Below, piece by piece: positions 9,172 to 18,516 of a DNA stretch of 64,000 bases. Under the pieces are notes generated by a model. That model saw only the letters and a list, made by a program, of their open reading frames with translations. It did not search any database and was not told the DNA's origin. Position 1 is the first letter of the stretch; each line of letters opens with the position of its first letter. The DNA is from Gluconobacter sp. Gdi (GTDB lineage Bacteria; Pseudomonadota; Alphaproteobacteria; Acetobacterales; Acetobacteraceae), in assembly GCF_014132155.1 (NCBI RefSeq), contig NZ_BLJQ01000001.1, forward strand, positions 794,473 through 858,472, written 5' to 3'. The position numbers and the translations under genes were made by a program.

Positions 9172-9497
9172 ATCAGCATCTCCTGTGTCTCGAAGAAGAT
9201 CTGACGATGTCGTACGCGGAGTTTGTGTTTTTCGTCAATATATCGTTAATTTCACTCCTGAAGGATGTGTTATTTTTTGAAACGTATTGTTGGAAAATAC
9301 CTCACCGGGCGATAAAGAGCCGCTTTTGGGTTCAATACCTACGGGCGGTACAGAGCCATAAGGGTTTCTGTAGAGAAATGAGTGTCAGGGCTTTGCATGG
9401 TTGTCATGCAAGACTGTAACTTTGATATTTCTCGGGCGGATTGTGTTCGCGATTTCGTGAAGAGATTGCGGGCTTTGGGCCCGCAATCTGCCCCGCC
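9172..9497. other. Intergenic region without supported gene
   Basis: This AT-rich stretch lies between the small HTH-like gene and the end of the glucose dehydrogenase gene. Apart from the hairpin at 9463-9489 I see no convincing coding or RNA feature. A 70-codon frame at 9207-9419 has no ribosome site and no protein-like pattern. Confidence 0.5.
9463..9489 (-). terminator. Hairpin downstream of glucose dehydrogenase gene
   Basis: AGATTGCGGGC (9463-9473) and GCCCGCAATCT (9479-9489) form a perfect 11-bp stem with loop TTTGG. It lies nine bases beyond the stop of the leftward glucose dehydrogenase gene. There is no T tract, so it may act with Rho or only stabilise the 3' end. Confidence 0.6.
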
Positions 9498-11861
9498 TTA
9501 TTCTGAAGGGAGGGCATAGGCGATAACATAATCGCCACGATTCTTGTTGACGCCTGAGCGGGTGAGGCCACCTGCTGTGACAACAACGTATTGTTTGCCA
9601 GTCTTGTCAGAGACGTAGCTCATTGGAGCGGCCTGAGATGCGACAGGAAGGCGTGCTTTCCAGACAACCTCGCCAGTATCCGTATTGATCGCGCGGATAT
9701 AATTGTCGAGCGTTCCTGCGAAGAACACCAGGCCGGTGCGCGTTGCCAATGGACCGCTCATTGTGGGCATGCCAAGGGGAATCTGCACCCCCGGGACAAA
9801 ACCGTGAATTGGCATGTCCTGGATTGTTCCGAGAGGCATGCTCCATTTTACCTTGCCGCTTCGCAGGTCAATGGCGTTCATGGTGCCGTAAGGTGGCTTG
9901 CCGCAGGGTAGGCCGAGTGGGGAGAAGAACATCGAGCGCACGACGCCCCATGGTGTGCCCTTTTGTTCGGAATATTCACCCTCAGCAGATGGCTTGAGGC
10001 CAATCCTGCGGGCTTCATCCTGTTTGATGAATTTTGCCCACTGAATCATGCGGATATCATTGACGAGAAGTGTTCCGGTGCTTTCGTCCACGGCGCCTCC
10101 GCCCCAGTTAATGCCACCGTAATAGCCAGGATAAATGATGCTGGCCTGCTTCTCATTGACAGGGGTGAACTCGCCTTCATAGCGATAGGACGCGAACTGC
10201 ACCCGGCAAAGAAGCTGATCGAAAATGGTGCCGCCCCACATGTCGCTCGCTTTCAGGCGCTCGGCTCCAATGGATACGGCTGAGTAGGGCTGTTCCGGTG
10301 CCAGATACTGCCCTGCTGGCGCTCCATCCTGTGGGACCTTGCGCATTTCTACTGGAAGGATCGGTGTTCCATCGCGGCGATCCAGAACAAAGATCTGTCC
10401 GCGTTTGGTCATGGCAATGATTGCGGGGCGTGTGCCTCCGTGGCCGTCTGGAATATCATAAAGAATAGGTTGGGCAGTGGCGTCATAATCTACGAGATCG
10501 TGGTTTGCTGTGCGGAAGTGCCAGCGTTCCACGCCGGTTTTTGCATCCACGGCCACGAAGGCGTCATTATATTCATCCGAAGCCTTGCTTCGGTCGCCGC
10601 CCCAGAAATCAGGTGTCTGATTGCCAAGTGGAAAGAAAACAAGATCCAGTTTCGGGTCGTAGCTTGCCGTACCCCATAGATTGGGTGTTTCGGCAGGGTA
10701 GATTTCTCCTTCTGCCAGCGGTGTGGTGCCACGACGAGGATTGGTCGCATCCCAGGCCCAGACTTGTGCGCCTGTGCGAACGTCATATCCGCGAACGACG
10801 CCTGAGGGTTCGCCAGTGCGTTCATTGTCGGCGATGCGGCCACCAACGACAACAATATCGCCAGCGACGAGGGGTGCGGCTGTTGGATAATAAGATCCGG
10901 GGGCGGTAGGCCCTAGGCCGGTCAGGAGATTAACGGAGCCATTGGAGCCAAAGCTGTCGCAGGCCTTGCCCGTGCGGGCATCAATGGTGATGAGACGAGC
11001 GTCAATGGTTGTCAGGACAATGCGAGACGCGCAGGGGGCATTTTCATCTGATGCGGTGCTGTCGTGCCAGTATCCAACGCCACGGCAGCGCTGCCAGACC
11101 TTCGTCTGGGCATGCGGGTCAAACTTCCATTTCTCGGTCCCTGTATCAGGGTCAATGGCAGAGACAATGTTGTGCGGAGAGCAGATATAAACCGTGTCCC
11201 CAATCTTGATGGGGGTGCCCTGAAATTCCGCGCCATTGATGGCCATGTCGCCGGTACGATATGTCCAGGCAACGTTCAGTTTGCTGACATTTTCCCGATT
11301 GATCTGGGTGAAGCTGGCGTAGCGAGTTCCGGACGTTGTGCGCCCGTATGCTGGCCAGTCATGTTCTGTCTGATCAGGAGCCGTAGCTGCTGCTGTTTCT
11401 TGTGAAGGTGTAGGACCGGTGGGGGCAATGGTTGGGTGGACGCGGAACATGCCCGCGATGAAGGCAAAAATGACAACGCCGAGGCTGCTGGCGGCAAGAC
11501 CGGTTGTTGTGCGTGTAAAAAATTTTCTTCCTGGTCCACTGAGCCAAGGGGCCATGAGGATGGCCACGAGGGCCACGAAAAGAAACACGATCAGCCGAGA
11601 GAAGCTCGGCCAGAAAGCAAAACCGACTTCACTGAGAGACCATAGAAGTGTTGCGGCCAGAAGGCCCAGCGCGATCCATGTGGACAGGATATTCCTGCGA
11701 AACATGTAAAAACTGCAAACGGCTAGAGCGATCCCGGAGAGCGCGTAAAACCAGGATCCACCAAAGGCAATGAGGCGACCGCCTTCGTAAATCAGAAAAG
11801 CAGCCATCAATGCGCCCAATGCTGCAATGATGCTGGAAAGAATTTGCGGAAGCCGCGTCAT
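9498..11861 (-). CDS. gcd: Membrane-bound PQQ-dependent glucose dehydrogenase
   Basis: This single-chain quinoprotein oxidises glucose to glucono-1,5-lactone in the periplasm and feeds electrons to ubiquinone. The 787-residue product has five N-terminal membrane helices (about 7-26, 33-54, 58-78, 87-106, 121-140). A PQQ eight-bladed propeller follows from residue 168 (DWPAYGRTTSGTRYASFTQIN), with tryptophan-docking repeats such as GTEKWKF and GVERWHF. The active-site region HDLVDYDATAQP (about 454-465) and MTKRGQIFVLDRR (Lys486) correspond to the catalytic Asp and PQQ-binding Lys of E. coli Gcd. The ATG has a GGAGG site. Membrane helices on the same chain separate it from soluble or two-subunit PQQ dehydrogenases. 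Confidence 0.95.
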   Translation of the reverse strand: MTRLPQILSSIIAALGALMAAFLIYEGGRLIAFGGSWFYALSGIALAVCSFYMFRRNILSTWIALGLLAATLLWSLSEVGFAFWPSFSRLIVFLFVALVAILMAPWLSGPGRKFFTRTTTGLAASSLGVVIFAFIAGMFRVHPTIAPTGPTPSQETAAATAPDQTEHDWPAYGRTTSGTRYASFTQINRENVSKLNVAWTYRTGDMAINGAEFQGTPIKIGDTVYICSPHNIVSAIDPDTGTEKWKFDPHAQTKVWQRCRGVGYWHDSTASDENAPCASRIVLTTIDARLITIDARTGKACDSFGSNGSVNLLTGLGPTAPGSYYPTAAPLVAGDIVVVGGRIADNERTGEPSGVVRGYDVRTGAQVWAWDATNPRRGTTPLAEGEIYPAETPNLWGTASYDPKLDLVFFPLGNQTPDFWGGDRSKASDEYNDAFVAVDAKTGVERWHFRTANHDLVDYDATAQPILYDIPDGHGGTRPAIIAMTKRGQIFVLDRRDGTPILPVEMRKVPQDGAPAGQYLAPEQPYSAVSIGAERLKASDMWGGTIFDQLLCRVQFASYRYEGEFTPVNEKQASIIYPGYYGGINWGGGAVDESTGTLLVNDIRMIQWAKFIKQDEARRIGLKPSAEGEYSEQKGTPWGVVRSMFFSPLGLPCGKPPYGTMNAIDLRSGKVKWSMPLGTIQDMPIHGFVPGVQIPLGMPTMSGPLATRTGLVFFAGTLDNYIRAINTDTGEVVWKARLPVASQAAPMSYVSDKTGKQYVVVTAGGLTRSGVNKNRGDYVIAYALPSE

Positions 11862-12023
11862 GAAAAGGAGCCTCCTGCAAATGGAAGGTTGGATTTCATG
11901 AATAAACTAGCGGGCAAAGAGTTTGTTGGAACCCTTTGCCAGAGAGAGGCAAGGCTGATGTATATCATGCTGAAAATCCTTCGATCAGGACTGATCAGCA
12001 TGATGAGTGGCATATTTATCGAA

Positions 12024-12039
12024 ATGTTATATATAACAT
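12024..12039. promoter_or_regulatory. Perfect 16-bp palindrome upstream of gcd
   Basis: ATGTTATATATAACAT is a perfect palindrome in the AT-rich 294-base region between gcd and the DeoR gene, 163 bases before the gcd start. It has the layout of DeoR-family operators (compare TGTTAGAATTCTAACA of deoO). The neighbouring DeoR proteins are candidate binders; this is inference. Confidence 0.45.
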
Positions 12040-12155
12040 CGATGTGATGCTATATATCTACTTCAATCAAGATGGTATCAGTTTCTGCGTGATATATTTT
12101 GTATAATTCGTCGTGGGTTTGTTATTTGTTGCTCTACTCACTGAGCGTTAGACTG

Positions 12156-12974
12156 TCAGCCGCATATTTCGACGTTGATACCGTCGTGCGTGAGGGCCTT
12201 GCGAATGGCGGGCTTCAGTTGTGAGTCTGTCAGAACAACATCGAAATCGCTTAATGCGGCCAGTCGGTGAAGGCCACCCTTGCGGAACTTTGTGCTGTCA
12301 ACGAGAAGGACGGTCTGGTCCGCAATCTGCATTAGCGCCTGTTTGACTTTCACAACGTCCTGATCGTTCTGAAACGCCGTTTCGTTGTGGATTATGGACG
12401 TGGACAGAAACATCGTATTGGCGCGGAGTGATTTTGCTGCCTGTTCGCACACGAGACCAAAAAAGGCATTTCTTGGCTGGTTGTAGTCACCGCCAAGGCA
12501 AATGAGTTTCAGGTTGGGGTAGGGGGAAAGTGCCTGAATAACGCCCACAGCATTTGTGATGATGGTCAAGGGGGCTAGCGCTGGCAGCAAAGGCAGCATA
12601 GCTGCGACTGTCGTGGAATCGTCCAGGACAAGAATTTGCTCAGGCGTAATCATCGAAATAGCCCGCTGAATGATCGACTCTTTCAGATCGGGCGCGCGTG
12701 ACTTTCGGAAATTGACGGTTTTCTGAGTGACGACGCGATTCTTGAGAACAATACTGCCGTGCAGCTTATCGATCAGTCCTTGGGCGGCCAGCGCGTGAGC
12801 ATCACGGTGAATTGTCATTCTGCTGACGTCAAAACGCTCAGACAGATTCTCGATTGTGGCACTTCCTGTCTCTAGAAGGACGTCGAGGATCTGCTGCTGA
12901 CGGGCACTGTTGTCCCTGCGTTTGCTGAGAAGGACGGCGGGGGAGGTAGCTGGAACGCCCGAACCATCAGTCAT
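12156..12974 (-). CDS. DeoR-family regulator of the polyol-phosphate operon (EryR-like)
   Basis: The 272-residue repressor has an N-terminal winged helix (QQILDVLLETGSATIENLSERFDVSRMTIHRDAHALAAQGL, about 27-68) and a C-terminal DeoR sensor domain that binds a sugar phosphate: DDSTTVAAMLP near 118, TNAVG near 140, GGDYN near 160 and VDSTKF near 226. It is divergent from the kinase operon across a 268-base region full of dyads, which points to control of that operon and itself. A paralogue with the same motif order is the last gene of that operon. Confidence 0.88.
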   Translation of the reverse strand: MTDGSGVPATSPAVLLSKRRDNSARQQQILDVLLETGSATIENLSERFDVSRMTIHRDAHALAAQGLIDKLHGSIVLKNRVVTQKTVNFRKSRAPDLKESIIQRAISMITPEQILVLDDSTTVAAMLPLLPALAPLTIITNAVGVIQALSPYPNLKLICLGGDYNQPRNAFFGLVCEQAAKSLRANTMFLSTSIIHNETAFQNDQDVVKVKQALMQIADQTVLLVDSTKFRKGGLHRLAALSDFDVVLTDSQLKPAIRKALTHDGINVEICG

Positions 12975-13123
12975 CTGTCAAAAAGATCCTTGTCATCGGG
13001 TAAGGCCAATTATGGCATCGCGACATCTACATACCAGCGCTGACCAAATTTGTAATGTTCTGATCTGCTCTGCGGTGTGCTTTTCACGGGAATTATCACA
13101 CAAAGATTCTTGACGCTGGAAAA

Positions 13124-13137
13124 GTGATATTTATCAC
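13124..13137. promoter_or_regulatory. Perfect dyad GTGATA-TT-TATCAC, candidate DeoR operator
   Basis: The 14-base perfect palindrome lies in the divergent promoter between the DeoR gene and the kinase operon. The half-site recurs nearby as TGATA/TATCA (13151-13155 and 13163-13167). Confidence 0.5.
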
Positions 13138-13150
13138 ATTGACGGCAGCA

Positions 13151-13194
13151 TGATAACACTTATATCACCTAATAATAACATTTATGGTGTTATC
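13151..13194. promoter_or_regulatory. Clustered dyads in divergent polyol promoter
   Basis: Three overlapping inverted repeats are present. They are TGATA-7-TATCA (13151-13167), ATAACA-7-TGTTAT (13175-13193), and the longer GATAACAC (13152-13159) with GTGTTATC (13187-13194). Repeated half-sites with constant 7-base spacing suggest cooperative operators for one or both DeoR regulators. Confidence 0.5.
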
Positions 13195-13242
13195 GGTTGA
13201 GCGATTTGCTAAGGCCGATTGCAAGAGTGTCCGGAGGGCGAA

Positions 13243-14835
13243 ATGCGCCAGGATTTCACGATCGGGATCGATTGCGGTTCTACCACGACGAAGGCTGTCA
13301 TCTTCTCGAAGACAGGTGGAATTGTAGGGACCGGCCGTCGTCGTGTTCCCCAGCATATGGACGAACCGCGTCACGTTGAGCGGGATATGCATGAAGCATG
13401 GCAGGCTGTTGTGGAAGCCGTCCGAGAAGCCTTGGACGTTTCCGGACTGAGCGGGGATGATATTGCTGGCGTTGGGGTGACGGCACACGGTGACGGACTT
13501 TTTGTTCTTGACCGCTCAAGGCAGCCATTGGGTCGAGGGATCATGTCGCTCGACAGTCGGGCCACGGAGATTCATGACGAATGGAAGCAGGAAGGCCGAT
13601 TGGAGAAGATCGTCCCCATTGCGGGGCAGCGTCCTTATCCCTATTCCGCCACGACCCTGCTGGCGTGGATGAAGCGTCATCAACCAGCTCGTTATCAAGC
13701 CATTGGCACTGTCTTTTTTGCCAAGGACTGGATCCGCCTTTGTCTGACAGGGGAAATTGCGACAGATCTGACAGAGGCCAGCACATCTTTCACGGATCTT
13801 TACACACAGGATTACAGCGACAGCATCCTTGATGTGCTGGATCTGCGTGAAATCCGCGGGGCGCTGCCCAAAATGCTACTGTCCTGTGACCAGGGGGGAA
13901 CGATCACGGCAGAAGCTGCTCGTGCGACCGGCCTACGGGAAGGAACGCCCGTTGCTGTCGGGTTGCATGATGTGACGGCGGCGGCTGTAGGGTCAGGTTA
14001 CACACGACCAGGTGATCTTTCGATCACGGCGGGCACTTTTTCTATCAATGAAATTTTCCGCAGTCGGCCTGTCATAGGTGATGGCTGGTCCTGCCGCGCA
14101 GGCTATCGGCGCGGGTTGTGGAACTGCATGGCTATTTCGCCCGCGTCGTCCAGCAATCTGGAATGGCTCGCGCGCATGCTTCTTCCCGAGGAAAAAGAGG
14201 CCGCTCAAGTTCTCACAAAGGAAGTTGAGGCGAAGCTTGGGCGTTCTCGCGGCGAACGACCGATCCCGCTGTATCATCCGTTTCTTTTCGGATCACCTTA
14301 TGAGGCACCGGCAAGTGCATCGCTATTCGGGGTGCAGTCCTGGCATGATCGAGCGGATCTGTTTCAGGCGATGATTGAAGGGACAATCTTTAACCATCGC
14401 GAGCATGTTGAAACCCTGCGTCAGACAGGTGCTGTGCATCGCCTTGGTGTGTCAGGCGGGGGTAGTAGCCAAGCATCTATTGCCCAGATGTTTGCGGACA
14501 TCCTCAACATGCCTGTCGAAATTTCCAGTGTTCGTGAGGCGGGAGCATTAGGAGCTGCTCTCACAGCGAGTGTAGCTGTCGGGCTTTATGGAGATCTTGA
14601 GGAGGCGGTGGCCGCTCAGGAAATTCCGATGAATATTTATCAGCCGGATCCCGCTCGCGCACGAATCTACGAGGCTATTTATCGCCGATATGTCGCATTG
14701 ACGTTGGCGATGAAGCCTTTCTGGTCTGGTCTGTACGAGGCCGGTAGCGAAGTCAGCGGCGAACCGGAAACTCCCGTGGGACCGGTCATGAATTATGCGC
14801 TCTCAGCCGAAATCGCGAAGGAAATGCATTCGTGA
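13243..14835 (+). CDS. FGGY-family polyol/ketose kinase (erythritol kinase-like)
   Basis: The 530-residue FGGY kinase phosphorylates a polyol or ketose with ATP. It has the FGGY N-terminal ATPase motif IGIDCGSTTTKAVIF (about 6-20), the sugar-loop SLDSRA, and the C-terminal nucleotide motif HRLGVSGGGSSQ (about 401-412). The GLHDVTAAAVGSG stretch is typical of the EryA/LyxK branch rather than glycerol kinase. I chose ATG 13243 with GGAGG eight bases upstream over TTG 13219. It begins an operon with an FAD dehydrogenase, an aldolase-like barrel and an EryH-like isomerase, so erythritol or a related tetritol/ketose is the likely substrate. Its stop overlaps the next start (GTGA). Confidence 0.85.
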   Translation: MRQDFTIGIDCGSTTTKAVIFSKTGGIVGTGRRRVPQHMDEPRHVERDMHEAWQAVVEAVREALDVSGLSGDDIAGVGVTAHGDGLFVLDRSRQPLGRGIMSLDSRATEIHDEWKQEGRLEKIVPIAGQRPYPYSATTLLAWMKRHQPARYQAIGTVFFAKDWIRLCLTGEIATDLTEASTSFTDLYTQDYSDSILDVLDLREIRGALPKMLLSCDQGGTITAEAARATGLREGTPVAVGLHDVTAAAVGSGYTRPGDLSITAGTFSINEIFRSRPVIGDGWSCRAGYRRGLWNCMAISPASSSNLEWLARMLLPEEKEAAQVLTKEVEAKLGRSRGERPIPLYHPFLFGSPYEAPASASLFGVQSWHDRADLFQAMIEGTIFNHREHVETLRQTGAVHRLGVSGGGSSQASIAQMFADILNMPVEISSVREAGALGAALTASVAVGLYGDLEEAVAAQEIPMNIYQPDPARARIYEAIYRRYVALTLAMKPFWSGLYEAGSEVSGEPETPVGPVMNYALSAEIAKEMHS

Positions 14836-16541
14836 AGACACTTTCAGCCGTGCCAGATAATGCCGAATTTGATGTCGTCATTATTGGGGCGGGCATTAAT
14901 GGCGCTGGCCTGTTTCGTGAACTGGCTCTTCAGGGCGTGAAGACGCTCATTCTGGATCGAAGCGATATCTGTACGGGGGCGTCCTGTGCACCATCTCGTT
15001 TAATCCATGGTGGCATCAAGTATCTCGAAACGGGCGAGTTCAAGCTTGTGGCGCAATCGACGCTGGAGCGAAATCTGCTCTTGCGGAATGCACCGCATTT
15101 CGTTCGGCCATTGCCGACTGTTCTACCAATCCGCACCTGGCTTGGGGGAATTGTCACATCATTTCGTCGCTTCCTGAACCTGGGTGGCAAAATGACGGAT
15201 CGTGGCGCGCTGGTTCTGGAAGTCGGACTTCAGATCTACGATTTCCTAGGACGCCGTGCTCGCGTCATGCCACGACATTCCCTGTCTCTTAGCCAGAAAA
15301 CGCGCCGTGAATGGCCGCATATGGCTAAGGATGTTGTGGCAACAGCACAATATTACGATGCTGCGATCACGCAGCCTGAACGCCTTGGATATGAGTGCGT
15401 GCAGGATGCACTGGAAACGGCTCCGAACTGTGAGGCCGTAACCTATGTTGTTCCAGAGTCCTTTCAGGGCGAACAGCTTGTCTTGCGAGATGTGCTCACC
15501 GACGAGGTGCGAACGGTAAAAACACGCGTTTTGGTCAATGCTGGTGGTGCTTGGATTGATCAGATCAACGCGATCCTGGGTCATCCAACGAAATATATTG
15601 GCGGTACCAAGGGGTCTCATCTGCTGCTGAAGCATGATGAACTGCTGCGAGAACTGAAAGGCCGGATGGTCTATTTCGGGACGCCGGATGGACGGATCTG
15701 TCTCGCATATCCGTTTTTTGGGCATGTCCTGGTTGGATCTACCGATATCCGGATCGACGATCCGGACAAGGCTGTCTGTACGGACGAGGAGCAGGATTAC
15801 ATGCTGCGGATGCTGGCTGATCTGTTCCCCGGTTTCCATATCGGAAGCGAGCAGGTCACCTACCGTTATAGCGGCGTTCGTCCGCTACCGGCCACCAATG
15901 CGGCCGATCCATCTGCGATCAGTCGCGATCACATCGTTCATGAAGACAGGCTGGGTGCGACGCCTGTTCTGTCTCTCGTGGGTGGAAAATGGACGACTTT
16001 TCGCGGGCTAGGTGAAGAAGTCGCGGATCGTGTACTGGCGCTGCTGGGGCATCCGCGAAGCACGTCAACACAGGAATTGGCCATCGGCGGCGGCCGTGGT
16101 TTCCCGCAGGCAGATCAGCATACCGCCTATCTGGACAGGTTTGCGACGTCTTTTGGGCTGCCGCGCCCGCGTGCGTCCGTGCTGCTCGACCGGTACGGAA
16201 CGCTAGCCAGAAAGATCGCAGCATTTTGTCAGGAGGTGGCAGACGCCCCTCTGCGAACGCTCCCGTCCTACACCCGTCGTGAATTGATGTTCATTGCTGA
16301 AAATGAACTGGTTCGGCGTCTGTCGGACGTTCTCTACCGTCGCACGACAATTGCACTCAGTGGCGCCATGACGCCGGCAGTCGTGCAGGAGGTTGCAAAC
16401 ATCATTGGAGGAACGCTGGGCTGGGACGAGCGGGAAGCCGCCCGTCAGGCTCAGGATGCATGGAGAGAAGGGCAGGAACGCCACAATCTCCGCGATCAAT
16501 TTCCCCTGTCATCTGAACCCCTTGAAACTCTGAAAGCTTGA
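14832..16541 (+). CDS. FAD-dependent polyol-phosphate dehydrogenase (GlpD/EryB family)
   Basis: The 569-residue GlpD-family flavoprotein oxidises a polyol phosphate to a ketose phosphate and passes electrons to quinone at the inner membrane. The Rossmann FAD motif VVIIGAGINGAGLFRELALQG is at about residues 15-35; other family motifs are SRLIHGGIKYLE (about 56-67), GTKGSHLLL (about 259-267) and GGKWTTFRGL (about 386-395). A C-terminal GlpD domain follows (about 425-550). A separate canonical GlpD lies at 27847, so this copy is probably specialised, as EryB is for erythritol-4-phosphate. GTG start, overlapping the kinase stop. Confidence 0.88.
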   Translation: MKTLSAVPDNAEFDVVIIGAGINGAGLFRELALQGVKTLILDRSDICTGASCAPSRLIHGGIKYLETGEFKLVAQSTLERNLLLRNAPHFVRPLPTVLPIRTWLGGIVTSFRRFLNLGGKMTDRGALVLEVGLQIYDFLGRRARVMPRHSLSLSQKTRREWPHMAKDVVATAQYYDAAITQPERLGYECVQDALETAPNCEAVTYVVPESFQGEQLVLRDVLTDEVRTVKTRVLVNAGGAWIDQINAILGHPTKYIGGTKGSHLLLKHDELLRELKGRMVYFGTPDGRICLAYPFFGHVLVGSTDIRIDDPDKAVCTDEEQDYMLRMLADLFPGFHIGSEQVTYRYSGVRPLPATNAADPSAISRDHIVHEDRLGATPVLSLVGGKWTTFRGLGEEVADRVLALLGHPRSTSTQELAIGGGRGFPQADQHTAYLDRFATSFGLPRPRASVLLDRYGTLARKIAAFCQEVADAPLRTLPSYTRRELMFIAENELVRRLSDVLYRRTTIALSGAMTPAVVQEVANIIGGTLGWDEREAARQAQDAWREGQERHNLRDQFPLSSEPLETLKA

Positions 16542-16544
16542 GCC

Positions 16545-17528
16545 ATGAACCGCTACGAAGAAAAAATTGCACGCATGCGCGCTGGCAAAGACACGCGTTA
16601 TGATTTCATCCTTGCGGATGCCAAGGATTCAGACATGGCAGCGGGCATCAGCGCGATGGGCAATCGCCGTAATCCGCGGGCTGGGCAGTCCCGGTTCCGG
16701 ACGCGGCCGCAATATTTGTCCGAAATCCAGTCCATTATCCGCCAGGATATTGTGGATATTATGTTGACCTCGGTCTCCATTCTGGAAGATCTGCTGGAGC
16801 GTGATGCGTTCGAGGGTACGAAAATCCAGAAGGCGATCCGTGCCAACGATACGACGGACCTGTGGCGTGGGCGTGGTGGACACTACCGCGCGCAAAAATC
16901 TGTTCCGTTCCGCTCTGCATCGTTGGAGCGGGCACAGACAAATCTTGGCCTCTATTCGATGACATTTAACGGTGATGTTGATCAGGATACGCTGGCTCTG
17001 GAAGAGTTTGCGCGCTTCCGCGAAGAAGCCAAAATCAACGGGTTCTCTTACTTCCTCGAAGTCTTCAATCCGAATGAAGGGCATATCGCGCCAGAAGATT
17101 TCGGGGTGTTCCTGAATGATATGGTTACCCGTGCACTTGCTGGTCTTCGCAAAGAAGAGAAGCCTGTCTTCCTGAAAGTGCCGTTCAATGGCAGCGAGGC
17201 TTTTGCGGAGCTATGTGAATATGACCCGAGCGTTATCGTCGGAATTATGGGCGGCGGAAGTGGTACGACGCGCGATTGTCTGGAGCTGATTCATCAAGCC
17301 CAGAGCAGCGGTGCTCGTGCAGCGCTATTTGGTCGCAAGATTGTGGATGCTGCGGACCCGCTTTTGCTGATTGAAGCCATGCGCCGCGTCACGGATGGGG
17401 ATCTCTCTCCTAATGAGGCAACGCATTTCTATCATGATGGCCTTGCCCGCAAAGGAATTGCCACACTTCGTCCTGCGGATGCCGATAGTCTGGTGACGGA
17501 GAGTGTTCTTCTGGAGCGGGCAGCTTAA
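16545..17528 (+). CDS. Class I aldolase-like TIM barrel (DeoC/LacD/FbaB type)
   Basis: The 327-residue product lies three bases after the dehydrogenase. I assign it tentatively to the DeoC/LacD/DhnA superfamily. The stretch PVFLKVPFNGSEAF holds Lys211 at the usual Schiff-base position, and IVGIMGGGSGTTRDCLELIHQAQ (about 231-253) followed by AALFGRKIV (about 259-267) matches the phosphate-binding end of such barrels. In ery operons the third enzyme (EryC) is an isomerase of another TIM-barrel family, so this gene either replaces it or cleaves a ketose phosphate to dihydroxyacetone phosphate. The substrate is not known. Confidence 0.65.
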   Translation: MNRYEEKIARMRAGKDTRYDFILADAKDSDMAAGISAMGNRRNPRAGQSRFRTRPQYLSEIQSIIRQDIVDIMLTSVSILEDLLERDAFEGTKIQKAIRANDTTDLWRGRGGHYRAQKSVPFRSASLERAQTNLGLYSMTFNGDVDQDTLALEEFARFREEAKINGFSYFLEVFNPNEGHIAPEDFGVFLNDMVTRALAGLRKEEKPVFLKVPFNGSEAFAELCEYDPSVIVGIMGGGSGTTRDCLELIHQAQSSGARAALFGRKIVDAADPLLLIEAMRRVTDGDLSPNEATHFYHDGLARKGIATLRPADADSLVTESVLLERAA

Positions 17529-17669
17529 AAACTTACAAGGGCAATAAAGTTCCTGTTTTCAGCATCTTCGTACCTGCCTTTAGGGCCCTCCTGGAGAGCG
17601 GGTACGGAGAGTTGAATTGAAAATATCATTCATTTCGGAACTTCATGTCTTTGGAGTGTTATGATTTAA

Positions 17670-17694
17670 CGCTAAACATGGCTTAGGTTTAGCG
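17670..17694. promoter_or_regulatory. Inverted repeat CGCTAAAC/GTTTAGCG before isomerase gene
   Basis: An 8-bp perfect inverted repeat with a 9-base spacer sits 40 bases upstream of the isomerase start, in a 205-base gap inside the polyol cluster. It may be an operator for the second DeoR protein or an RNA hairpin. A second imperfect 9-bp stem, CGTACCTGC/GCGGGTACG, lies near 17567-17608. Confidence 0.4.
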
Positions 17695-17733
17695 ATCAAG
17701 ATTCGATGGTCGCTGCCTTCTTTCGGGAGATGA

Positions 17734-18516
17734 ATGGTGACTCGCAAAACAGTCTGGATCGGTACGAACTGGAAGATGAACAAGGGACCTGCCGAGGCCT
17801 TGGCTGCTGCAGAAGCGCTTAAGGCCTATCGAGCGCCGGATGGCGTGAAGCCCTTCATCATCACACCATTTACGTCCCTGCAGGCTGTTGCGAGTGTTCT
17901 GAAGGACGCGGACGTGCTCGTCGGTGCGCAGAATATGCATTGGGAAGAGAGCGGTTCGTGGACGGGTGAAATTTCTCCCGCCATGGTGAAAGAGTGCGGG
18001 GCGGATATCGTCCTGATCGGCCATTCGGAACGTCGTCAGCATTTCGCGGAAACGGACTGGACTGTTAGTCGCAAGATGTCTGCGGCACTTCGTCATGATT
18101 TACGGCCTTTGCTGTGCATTGGCGAAAGCCTTGAAGAGTACGATTTCGGTGTCACGGCCGAAACTCTCGCCCGACAGCTCAAGATTGCATTGCATGATGT
18201 GGCTCATGCAGATCTCCCGAAAATTCTGATTGCCTATGAACCGATCTGGGCGATCGGTGCAGGAGGGCGCGCTGCCGACACTGACTGTGTGGCAAAAGTT
18301 CACGCGGGGTTGCGGGCCGTTCTGTGTGAAATTGCCGGGAAGGATATCGGTGATCGCGTACCGCTACTCTATGGCGGAAGTGTCACGCAGGATAACGCCC
18401 GTAGCTATGTGAACCAGCCAAATGTGGATGGCGTATTTGTGGGGCGCGCAGGCTGGTCAGTTCCAGACTTCGAAAAGCTGATTGATCGTGTGATCGAGGA
18501 AAGAGCACCTGCATGA
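17734..18516 (+). CDS. Triosephosphate isomerase-like L-erythrulose-1-phosphate isomerase (EryH/LerI type)
   Basis: This 260-residue TIM barrel has catalytic residues Lys14 (TNWKMNK), His97 (IGHSERR) and Glu169 (AYEPIWAIG), and the phosphate loop YGGSV. The block VGAQNMHWEESGSWTGEISP (about 63-82) and the end DGVFVGRAGWS fit the EryH/TpiA2/LerI branch, which isomerises L-erythrulose-1-phosphate, better than housekeeping TpiA with its GGASL end. The kinase and FAD dehydrogenase upstream agree. Ordinary triosephosphate isomerase activity cannot be excluded, and would fit an aldolase that makes dihydroxyacetone phosphate. Its stop overlaps the next start (ATGA). Confidence 0.82.
   Translation: MVTRKTVWIGTNWKMNKGPAEALAAAEALKAYRAPDGVKPFIITPFTSLQAVASVLKDADVLVGAQNMHWEESGSWTGEISPAMVKECGADIVLIGHSERRQHFAETDWTVSRKMSAALRHDLRPLLCIGESLEEYDFGVTAETLARQLKIALHDVAHADLPKILIAYEPIWAIGAGGRAADTDCVAKVHAGLRAVLCEIAGKDIGDRVPLLYGGSVTQDNARSYVNQPNVDGVFVGRAGWSVPDFEKLIDRVIEERAPA

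Noticed and set aside
9207..9419. 70-codon frame downstream of the small HTH gene
   Set aside because: No ribosome site, atypical composition, and no recognisable protein pattern.
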